Source of the DNA: Microcaldota archaeon
GTDB lineage: Archaea; Micrarchaeota; Micrarchaeia; Norongarragalinales; UBA97
Direction of reading: 5' to 3'
Length of the DNA: 16,208 nucleotides
Assembly: GCA_016217775.1 (NCBI GenBank)
Contig: JACRGG010000093.1
Span: forward strand, 1 to 16,208
This document shows positions 5,982-15,900 of this stretch, one piece after another. The notes under the pieces were generated by a model that worked only from the letters and a program-made list of their open reading frames with translations, was not told where the DNA came from and did no database searches. Position numbers and translations under genes: made by a program. Numbering within the stretch: position 1 is the stretch's first letter; each line of letters begins with the position of its first letter.

Positions 5982-6299
5982 TTAAAGCTTGTAGTACTGC
6001 AAGTGGGGGACTCCCCCGATTTTAATTGCCTTGCTCGCGTCGAGGTCGATGATTGAAGACACTAGCTCAATGGATTCCTCCCCGACTATGTTAATGCAGT
6101 AAACTCTTTTCAGCATCAAGGAGAGCTCTTGGGGCGAGACTTTCTTCCCCTCGTAGAACGAGCGGTAGTTGCGCAGGTTCAAAGAGAGCTTGCCGCTCTT
6201 TAATTCCCTGCCTAAAAGCTCGGCGTCGCACACTCCCACCATCCGGCGGATGTTCCCCACCAAGTCCTTTTTCTCGTGCAGCTTTGCGACAACAGCCAT
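5982..6299 (-). CDS. DUF424 family protein
   Basis: 105 residues. The signatures of the archaeal DUF424 family can be read directly: GVCDAELLGRELKSG (residues 22-36), a Y-E-G-K-K-V loop where family members have a short beta hairpin, a V-G-E-x-S-I-E-L helix start, and the C-terminal IGGVPHLQYYKL, which corresponds to the family's I-G-G-V-P-H-A-Q ending. DUF424 proteins are small, cytoplasmic and restricted to archaea, often near translation or information-processing genes; their role is not established. The start ATG (6297-6299) is followed by a clear N-terminus; a TTAAAA-rich stretch about 20-35 bases upstream on the minus strand may be its promoter. The gene lies 38 bases after the stop of the secreted protein gene. 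Confidence 0.88.
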   Translation of the reverse strand: MAVVAKLHEKKDLVGNIRRMVGVCDAELLGRELKSGKLSLNLRNYRSFYEGKKVSPQELSLMLKRVYCINIVGEESIELVSSIIDLDASKAIKIGGVPHLQYYKL

Positions 6300-6337
6300 A
6301 ACAAACCAAATCCGCTACTAAAACAAAATTTTAACTC
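6300..6337 (-). promoter_or_regulatory. T/A-rich intergenic gap: 3' end of surface operon and/or DUF424 promoter
   Basis: On the minus strand the gap reads GTTAAAATTTTGTTTTAG. It can be seen as the T-rich terminator of the giant-protein operon, as a TATA-type element for DUF424, or both. The sequence alone does not decide. Confidence 0.3.
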
Positions 6338-6943
6338 TCACTCGCTCGGGCATTTTATCGACCCTAGCATATAATCATATAATTCCAAGTCGGAGGAAAG
6401 CTCGTCGGGAACAACCGCGTTGAACAACAAAGCGTATGACGGGCAGTCTATTAAAGCAAAGCGGTAGAATATTTGCTCGCCTTCAAACCAACTCGAGTTT
6501 GATGCCGAGAACAACACGGTTTTTCTTCCGTTAACAGTTGTTTCAAAAGCGCCGGGCGCTTCTTGGTATTCGCCGCGCATTTCCTCAAAGTCTCTTGCGC
6601 TAAAGGACGTTTTTTCGTACGCGCTTACGTCAAACACTTCGCTTGACGCCCCGGGGTAATTCGCTTTCACGCGCAGGCTGGTTTGATTATCCGGGTTCGA
6701 CTGGCTTTCGTACCCGACGGGTATTCGAATTGAGTAATTCAATTCCGGCTCTTGGTACGAGATGGTCAAAGGAGCGTATTTTTTGCTTAACGACTCGAAA
6801 TTAGCGTCGACTGCGCTTTTGCCGGTTAACGCCGTGTTGACTGAATCGCTTTTTCCAACGCTCAAAAAATACGCGATTAAGACTACTGCCGCAACTAGGG
6901 CTGCGAAAAGCAGGGCGTTAGTCAATTTTATTGGCTTCTTCAT
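6338..6943 (-). CDS. Membrane-anchored PsbP/DUF1795-like protein, partner of the giant protein
   Basis: 201 residues. The N-terminus MKKPIKLTNALLFAALVAAV is a positively charged stub plus one hydrophobic helix (about residues 10-28): a signal anchor with the rest outside. The remainder follows the pattern of PsbP/Mog1/DUF1795 domains: a Y-S-I-R-I-P-V-G-Y start, a strand with S-L-R-V, a helix (SARDFEEMRGEY), T-V-N-G-R-K-T-V-L-F (the 'G-x-x-a' strand), and a closing helix ending in M-L-G-S-I-K. Two Cys (in DCPSYA and IKCPSE) could form a disulfide. Its ATG overlaps the stop of the giant gene (ATGA at 6940-6943), so translation is coupled and the two proteins probably act together at the cell surface. 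Fold assignment by pattern only; ligand unknown. Confidence 0.8.
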   Translation of the reverse strand: MKKPIKLTNALLFAALVAAVVLIAYFLSVGKSDSVNTALTGKSAVDANFESLSKKYAPLTISYQEPELNYSIRIPVGYESQSNPDNQTSLRVKANYPGASSEVFDVSAYEKTSFSARDFEEMRGEYQEAPGAFETTVNGRKTVLFSASNSSWFEGEQIFYRFALIDCPSYALLFNAVVPDELSSDLELYDYMLGSIKCPSE

Positions 6944-9900
6944 TTAGTTCCACCGCCTAAAACCGGTCCGGCAGACTGCGGGCTGTTTTTTGCTTCCTGT
7001 TCCTTCCTTGCTTTGCTGAACACCGTCTTCTTGCCTTGGTCGTCGCCCTCGTCGGGGTCGCGCAGCTTAAGCTTGCCTATTAACTTCTCGTCAATCACTC
7101 CGGACTTGTACGACCCGCTTAACTCGACCGGGGCCTTTACCGGGTCGAACACTGACGCAATCACTTGCGCCGAGAGACCGTTGTCGTCCTGCAAGTCGTA
7201 GTCGTTAAACGCGCTGATTAACACAAACCCCGGCTGCTTTCCTGCCCTTGAGACGGGGCGCAGGTACAAGCAAGCGTTAGTGTCGGAGTCGCACAAGTTG
7301 CCCAAGTAGAAAGTCTCGTCTTCAAGGCAATCGTAGTCCTTCTCGGACTGGCCTTTCTCCAGCGGCTTTTGCACGCACACGCGCCTAATCGTCGGGGTCA
7401 CAGCGCTTAATCTTTTAGAGGGAACCAAGTGGTATGAAACAAAGTGGTTGTCGATTTGCGGAGTGACCGCCGCCTCGACCGGCCTCACGTCAACGTCGAA
7501 CAAAATGCCAATGGAGTAGGCGATTGCGCTAGTGACGATGCCGGCTAGTTTTCCGCCGGAAAGCTGCGACAAGCCTCCTCCTACTTTCGACAGCTTCGTC
7601 TTCACTCCGCCAGAAAGCCTCGCCCTCAACCCGGGCTTTGTTTCAAGCTCGGTAAACAACGCGTCAATTCCGGAAGCAAAAGCAGCGTCGTCTGCAGCCC
7701 CACCGGCTGCTTTAATCAAGTCGTCAATGCCTAAAGCGCCGGCCGCAGCGCCAACAGATGCCGGCGTGGCGCCAAGTTTTGTCAACGCAGAGGCAAAGTC
7801 TTTCCTGCCCATTTGCTTAAGCGCTTTTTGGACCAAAGCAGGGTCATTTGATGAAAGCAATGCCTTAAGCTCATTAATGCTTGCAGCCGCCTTGATTTCC
7901 TTAACCAACGCCGGCGCGGTCTTAAACCCGCCAACCGCGGACTTGATTCCAGCAAGCTCCTCGGCAGCCCCTTCAAAAGCGGTTTTGCTGTTGGTAGACA
8001 AGGAATTCACCACTCCATCCGCGGCACTTTTAGCTCCAGGCAGATTCCTGGCTTTCAGCACGGCAGCAATTAACTCGTCCTTGCCTGTATTTGCGGCTAT
8101 TTTCTTCAACAAGCTTGGTTCAAGCGAGTCGAGTGATTGCTTCAGCGTCACGTCCGGCATAGAACTCAACACTGCCCTAAGCGCTTTCGGGTCGTCAATT
8201 GCGTCAATCAAGTCGCTTGGCGGGATTCTAGACGATAACAGCTTGACGTCGTTTGTATTGAATTCAAATGAATTTCCTTGCTCGATTGCCTTCGCGAAAG
8301 TATTTAAATCTGGTCGGTTAAGCGTAGTTAATGAAAGATGCGGCCGTATCGCCGGGTCATTTAAAATACCATCTAGCTTACTCGCGTCTTTTGAATGTAT
8401 TTTGACTAGCGCATTCCACAAGTTCGCGTGCTGCGCGTCGTCAATTCCCGCTAGCGCCTTAGAAAAGTCCGTTGATTTATCCGCCATTGCTTTGCCGATT
8501 GCTTTAATCTCGTCGTCCGCAACCTCCGGGGATAAAAGCGCTTTAGGCAAAGCGTTGCTTTCAGTAGCGTCTAAGGAAATTAAAGCGAGAGCGGGGTTTG
8601 TTTTGAAATTAGATTCAACGAATTCTCCTACTGCGCCGCCAATGGCTCCTTTTTGCCTGGATTCGACTAGGTTCAAGAACGCCTTGAACTCGTCGTCGGT
8701 CATTGACTCCTGTTTTGCGAGCAGGTCTTTGATGAATTGGTTTCGCACGAAGGAGTTTCGGGCGGCTAGCTCCCTGCTGTTGTGCGAAAGCCCTGCAAGC
8801 AATGGAACCGCCGCATTGTCTTTCTCGGGCGAGAAGATGGCGTAAGCAAATCCGCCTAGGCCGGAAACCAATGCAGTAGTTGCGCCGCGCTTGAAGACAG
8901 CCCTTGCAACTCCCCCAGTGTTTCTAACAAGCGTTCCGCCAACTACTTTTTCAACCGGCCCGACCGCGTGGAGCACTTCGGCCTTCAAGTTTGGAAGCAA
9001 GCCCTTTATTCCAGCGACTCCCCCGCTCTTCCCGGGGAGCAAGCTCGCGCCGCCGACTCCAAAAGCCTCGTACACGCACAAGTTCCACCCAAGGCAAGCG
9101 TTGCCTTTAATGCCCGTTGCGGCAAGCGACGCGCCGCAGCCAACGAGCCCAAACCCGGCGTTTATGCCAGTTTTAGTGGCCCACGTGAACAACTTGGCTG
9201 CAACCGCCTCCATTGCCGCGCCAAACCCAAGCCCGCCAACAGTCAGGGAAAGCGCTAGTCCGCCAACTGAAATCAACAGCGCGCTTCCAGCCGACGCCGC
9301 GACAACAGTTCCAATTTGGCTCACTGCCCTGCTTGAACAAAAGTTTCGGTCGTTGAATGGAGTAGGAATGGTTGCTTTCTTCGCGTCGCCCTTCTCGTCG
9401 CTGACGTCGCCGTAAACCGCTTCGTACAAAAGCGTTGCCGCAGCCAAGTCCTGCTCGTTGCCGTCGGGGTCGTTGTCGTACGGGCCGAACTTGAACATTC
9501 CAAGCGGGTGCTTGTTCTCCAACGCCCGCTTCCAGCCCTTGCCGAATTCCGCGGGCCAAACCACGATGTCTTGGCCGATGGTTACTCCGACTTGCGACTT
9601 GTCGGATGAGAATAATACGGGGGCGTTCGAGAGGGTGACTGGGCAGTCCGCGAGTTTTACCGCGCTTAACTCAAACTGTGCTTTCGCAAAGAAGCTCTTC
9701 TTGTCGACAACGCCCGCGTCGCTAAACGCCTTGTCGTTAAGCCGGTAAGTGACGGCGAATAACCCACACCCCTTAAGCTCCCCGCCGCCCTGCGTTACGC
9801 TCACCTTCATTTTCGAAAAGTCCTCCTGCGAATTGAGCTTTGATTGGCCAAACGCGGCAATATTGCCTAACCCCAATTCCTCCAAGTCCCCGGCTTTACG

Positions 9901-12900
9901 CAAGATTATAGTCCTGGCAAAACCGTCTTCCTGGAGTTTTACCAGGCTTTGCTGGAAATCAGGCCCACTCGACAACAACCGCGCGACCTCGGCGGCCTGC
10001 TCGATAGTCCACAACGCAGTAACGTCGGGAATCTGCTTAGTGTCGCAAAACTCGTCTCTGCAAGAGCCCGACGAGAGCGTTCCCTGCGCGCGCACCCCAA
10101 TCGGGGAAGACGAGTACAATCCCTCGGCTTGCTTTGAGGGCTCGAACAGCACTACTGGAATCTCCGCGTTTTGCATTGGCTTCTTGGCGTCATCCTCATT
10201 AACGTAAGTAATGATTATTTTGCCGTTCAAGCCCCCCTCGACTTGAGTAATGCCGTCGGCTGAAGCCGCGGCGGACGGGGTTAAAGTTTCTCCCAACGCG
10301 CTTGGGGCTGAAACAATCGGGCCGCCGGAAACGACTGCAGGCAAGCCTGTAACAGAGCCGGATTGCACGCCCGCACCCGCATTATCTGCGGCCAGTGAAA
10401 CCACGCTTAACTCCAATGGGGCTTGAACCGCCTTGCCGGCTTTGGCGGCGGTTTTCACTCCAACGCTCTTGCACTCGAATAAAACCGCTTCGCTCCCTGC
10501 TAAACCGAATTTAGTGGATTCATCGACTTTTTGCATCCTGCCGTCCTTGACGTAACTGCACTCGACGCCGGGCGGGAGTTGGATTAACGCGATTTTAACC
10601 GGCTTGAGCGCGTTGTTGGACGCTATGAAGTACTGGCGGTGGAAGTTAACGCCAGACGGCACTTTGTTGGAGGGCAGTTCGTTAATAGTAGTTTTTGAAG
10701 AGTCCACTCCCTTGAACGCGAGGGGCTGTGTAGCGCCTTCTCCCGCGAACTTCGGGGAGTTGGTTACGGAGAAACCGTTGTGCACCGCGGAAGGAGGGCT
10801 TATCTTGCACGCGCTTGAAGTCGGCTTCACCTTAACCTTGACGTTCACGCTCACCGTCCGCTCTCCCTGCTTGTAGCCAACCCAATTCTCGCCTTCTATC
10901 TTGAACGGGAGGACAGTCGAAAACTCTTCTTCATTAAAAGAGCAAACGTCGGTGAACTTGTAGTCGGCTGGAAGCCGGGCCTTCACTGAATACGTCCTCG
11001 CGCATTTCTTCTCGATTCTCGGCGCGGCTTTTTGCAGGAGGCGCTCTTTTTGGTTAGTGCCGTCAAAACCCCACTCGATGTACGGGAAGGCCTCGCCAAT
11101 CGCCGCGCCGGCAATATTGCGTGCGTCCGCCTCATTGGGCTCACTGGTGGACACGCGCAGAGTCTTGGTCGTGTCGGTGTCTTGGTAAACGCAGATTTCA
11201 GCCGAGCCGCTTGTTTTTTGGTCGGTCAACTCGATGTCCAACGAATTGGAGGCCTTCTCCCCTCCCCCCTGCTTGCCTTCAACAGCAGTTGCTTGCGCAT
11301 TTGCGGCGGGGGCGCCGTTTGGCTGCTGCCCTTGCGGCGCGGAGGGATTCAAGTCAATGCTGTCAACCACGTTCCCATCCTTGTCCTTGACTTGCTTGGT
11401 GACGTAGACGAAAACGTTTTCTAAATTGCTTGCCTTGGACACGCTGTTTCCCCTAGCAAGGCACGCGGGAATAAAGTACAAGTCAAGAGAGCCTTCCGGC
11501 ACGTTTAGGCGAATGCTTCCCTCGACGGCGGGGTCGGGCGTGATTATCCTCTTGTCCGAGTCCGGAGTGAACTTAATCTTGTGGGATTGCGGGAGGGGAG
11601 CGTCAAACCCGAGGGTTGAAACCTGCACGTCGCGGCATTTTTGAAAATCAATGTTCTTAAAGTCCGGCGAGATTTTGGAGTTTAGCGGAATGACGAACGT
11701 GCTCGCCTTCTCCAACCCTATCTTAAGCGTCTTCTCGTCCTCCGGGGAATCCGAGCACACAAACACGGTCAATTCGGTGTTGGCGGGAAGGGGCGCCAAC
11801 TGGTTTGAAGCGGAAATCTTGTTGCTCGCGCAAACCGCGCCGTGCATCGGGAGGGTGTAAAGCGGCACTGTGCTGCCCTCGCGCAAGACTCTCGCCCTGC
11901 TCGGGTTGTCGTAGATTATCGCATTCCCGCACTCCGGGAGCATTCCGGGCCGCCCGCCCTGAACGTCGAGCACTGACTTGATTGGAATCGGGAGCTTGAA
12001 CACGTCAACATTCCCCCCGCCGCACAATTGCTTTCCATCCGCCTTGCCGCCGTGAACTGAAATCAAAGAGAAGCGGTTTACCGACGGGGGCTGGAATGAG
12101 AACTTGACTGGATTGCCGGGAAATGCCATTAAGAGCTTGTTCGGATCGCCGGTAAGCACCGTTGGGCGGCTTGACTTTGCTTCAGTCAATATAGAAGAGT
12201 AATCGCAATTCGAAAATGTAGAAGGCGTATCGCACTGGCTTTTGAATTGGTTGACAGCTGCTGCTTTCGCGCCAGAGGCGCCCAATTTAAAGCCTAAGTC
12301 GCCATTTGCCGTACTAGAGCCACTCTCTGTCGCACCAGAACCGTCCTTTGTCTCGTCCCCTAAGACAATGGCTCCCGGAGTAGTGTGCCACCTGTTACGG
12401 GAATCTTCATACGTCTTGGCGAAATAATGCGCTTCGTAATTGAACGGGAGCTTGAGGGTAAACCCATACTTGATAGTCACGTTTGAGTCTTCAAGATATG
12501 TAAGCGGGGGGCCGTCTAGCGCGGATGGAACAACAGTGATTTTCGCGTACGCCTTTGGCACGAGTATTTTCGCGGTCGCGGGAATCACTAAGTTGCTTAA
12601 GTCCGAGTTCTCCAAGTCAACGTTGGAATCAAACCCGAAGCGCTTTCCGTTCACGTCAACGATTCCAATGGCGTCGTCAAAGCTTTTTTCATCGTCCAAA
12701 AAGCCCTCGCCATCGCCGTCCCCCTCGCTATTCGAGTACGTCGTGATTATTTTCGCCCTGCGCGGGAGGTTAAGCACGAAGTTTACGTAAGGTGGGACGA
12801 TGACCTCAATAGTCGACTCGCGGATGTCCCCGGCTTCCTCCAACAGGCTTTTGTCAATTGGCCGAAACTCGATGAACGCATCGGCGGGAACAACGAATTT

Positions 12901-15900
12901 TCTCGCGGTTAAGAGTTCCTTGCCGTTGAACTTTTTCGCCTTCGCGGCCTCCGTTGCTTTTGAAGAACTGCCGGCAGCAGCCTTGTCTTCAACCGCGCGC
13001 GCGTTGGATAAGATTACTTCATCCGAGTCGGTGAGAATCGAGTAGCCGTTTCCTGAAACAGTGACTTTAGCGCTCGATGGGGCCTTGATGGTGACTTCAA
13101 AAGGAAGGGCTGCCCTAAACGAGTAGGGCGTTATAGTCTCCGGGTTTTCCTGCGCCCGCGACGAGGTTAAGTCGAAGGCAAAGTCGCCAAACGCTACTAG
13201 CACTCCGGCTGGAATAACTAATTTGTTCGGCCCGGTGCCGGTTGTCAAAACAGCGCTCGCATCAAACACGGTTAATTGCTTCTTGTCCGCAACAAGCGTA
13301 GTCGAGTCGGTCGGCGGGAGGACTTTCACAAACGAGGGGAGGGTCGCCTCCAAATCAACCGGCATTGCGTACGGCTCGCCTTTAGTCCTGGAAGTTAATG
13401 CGGGCGCGACGCTTACGCGCGAGAACATTGGGATTGACCAAGCGACTTTGCCTGCTGAAACCCCGGAGATAAAAGGCCGGCTCGACGCCCCAGACGGCAT
13501 TATCACCTCGAGCGCGTTAGACGCCTTCCACTCGAAGCTGTTTTGGTAAGGCGCGCGCAAGTCAACGTAATTCGAGGAAACTCCTTCCGGGAAGAACGAG
13601 CGCGTGCCGTCCGGGTTCGAGTAGACTTTCTCCTGAGGGTACAAGTTAATCTCGGTGAACGCGGGGAGGGCAAGCGCGTAAGAAGCGTACTGCTGGAGGT
13701 TGGTGAAATCGTAGTTAATCGGGTACACTAATGGAGCGGTCGCCTTGCCCAAGCTGTTTTTCTGCACGAGGACCCTGCGCGGGTTTTTCTCGAACTGCGC
13801 GTTTTGGAAATTGATTTTCTGCCCGAAAGAAAAGCTGACCGTCACGCCGCTGCTCGAGTCGACTTGCGCGCTTGACGGGAGGATGACGGTGTAGTCGAAT
13901 GGAATCGAGAACGACGGGCCGAAAAACGAGTTGGCCTCCTCGTTCGGCTCGAACAACGCGCTTTGCCCGGCCGGCACTGACACGACTAGCTGGTTGCGCT
14001 CCTGCCTTGGCGCGCTTCGCGTTGTCAGCCTAAACGACTGGGTAGTGAGCACGTAGCGCCCGCCAATGCTTGAAACGTCGGCGTCGGAAACGAATATCTT
14101 CATTAAAACCGGCATTGAAAGCGACCAGCCGGAGTTTTTAAGCGGCCTCGCGTACTGCGGGGAGGCGAAAAACACTTGGTTCTCGCCTACTGAAACAACG
14201 CCGGCCGAGTCGGGGGATTGTGGAAATGTTAGCCTGCCCCCGTCGTTAAACACCGCGGTGAAAGTCCCGGAGTCAGTTTTGCGCACGTTTGGCGGGAGCG
14301 AGAAATCAATTTGCGCGGGAACGCTCACCGGCACGCCGTTGCCAAAGTCCTTGAACGCGCTTGGGCGCAGCAGCATTCTCGCGCCGGGCGGGACTAGGAC
14401 ATTGCCGTCCCCGCCGCTTTCAACAGACGCGCTCGCGGGAACCACCAGCTCTACATCCCCCCTGGAGATTATGTACTCGCCGCCGAAGTACTCGACTTGC
14501 GCGTCGGAGGCAACCACGCTTGATTCAAACGGCATTTGCAGGGAGAACCCGTACTGGGTTTTCGACCCGACGCTTGAGGGGACGGAGAACTTGGAGTTGG
14601 GGGAAATAACGTACTTGGTCGAGCCATCCGATTGCCTCTCGCCACTTGATGCTGACTGGGAGAGCACGATTAGGCCAAAGCCGCTTTGTATTGCAATGTT
14701 TGAATCAAGTTGTTTCACGCCCGTTGACTGCGGGACTATCAACTCGAGTGCGAACGGGGATTCCAAGACGGTGTTCCCGTCAATCTCAAGGCCCGTGCCG
14801 TAAGAAAACACGGCGTTGGCGTTGGGGGAAACTGTTATGGAATTGCCGCCAACAGGCGATTGGCTTGTAATCTTGTACCCGGATGAGAACACGCTGAAGC
14901 CGTCATCGGATACGACGTCGTTCTCGGAAACGGATAGGGAGTACGCAATCGGGAGGGCCAGCCTGTAGCTGCGCGAGTTGTCCGTGACTTGCGCCAAGGC
15001 GGTTGAAAACTGGGCGCTTGAGCCGGCAGCAACGGACAGCTTGCCCGAACTTAAGCTTGCCTGGGAGAAAAACGCTTTCTTCCCGTTGCCAAAATCCAAT
15101 AGGACTGCGCTTGACTGCTGCGTTGCCAAGACGTTGGATGGAATGCCCGCCTGCAGCGCTAGGGGGAGGACGACGTTGACTCCGACAACAAAGTTCTCGG
15201 AGGCGGTTACCTCAAAGGCATTTCCCGCGCGGACCAGCGCGTAGGCTTGAGTCGGGGTGGACACCGGGGCGGAGCCCGCCGGGAGCGATACGGTAAACCC
15301 GTTTGCTGAAACAACGTACTTGCCGCTTAACTGCGCGAAAGCAGTGGCGGGAGGAAATGATAGGCGCGCGTCCGAGGGAAGCGCGATGCTCCACCCGCCT
15401 TCAATCGCCTTAACCAAACCCTGCGACACGAAGAACTGCGTGTTCTTGCCGACGTTGATTATCCTCGCGCCGGACACCGAGTCAAGGGACGCGCTGCTGA
15501 AGAACGCAACGCCCTTAGGCGTTGAAATGCCCGCCGCGCCTTCGCGCGCTGACACGCGGTCGGACGGTTTCGCGAGGGCCTCGAAATCAAACGGGACGGA
15601 AACGCTTACCGTATTGCTTAAGCTAATTGGGGCAATCGGGGAGAAGGCAACGCGCTCGTTTGCGTTAATGAGGAAGGAAAGCATTTCGCCGGGCTGCGCC
15701 GGGGTTTCCGCAAGGAACAAAGCAGTTTTTGGCTCGGTTGCCAGCGAGAGCGTTGACAGCTCGCTTGAAGAAAGCTTTACTTGCGAGGCGGACTGCGGGA
15801 GGGCAATCTCGTACTCGTCCAAGACTATCTTCAAGCCGGACACTTGCGATTCCAGCGCGTTAATGTAATACGGGAACGGGAGGGAGAGGTAATACCCGCC

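Noticed and set aside
7532..8845. 437-codon open frame on the plus strand, opposite the giant gene
   Set aside because: It lies wholly antisense to the helical region of the giant protein; its composition (Ser/Ala/Pro-rich, no motifs) is what the complement of Ala/Lys/Leu codons gives. The minus-strand frame runs uninterrupted for 9 kb with clear domain structure.
14066..15868. Plus-strand open frames of 245 and 203 codons opposite the beta repeats
   Set aside because: Antisense shadows of the giant gene; low-complexity Ser/Thr/Pro content, no start signals and no recognisable domain.
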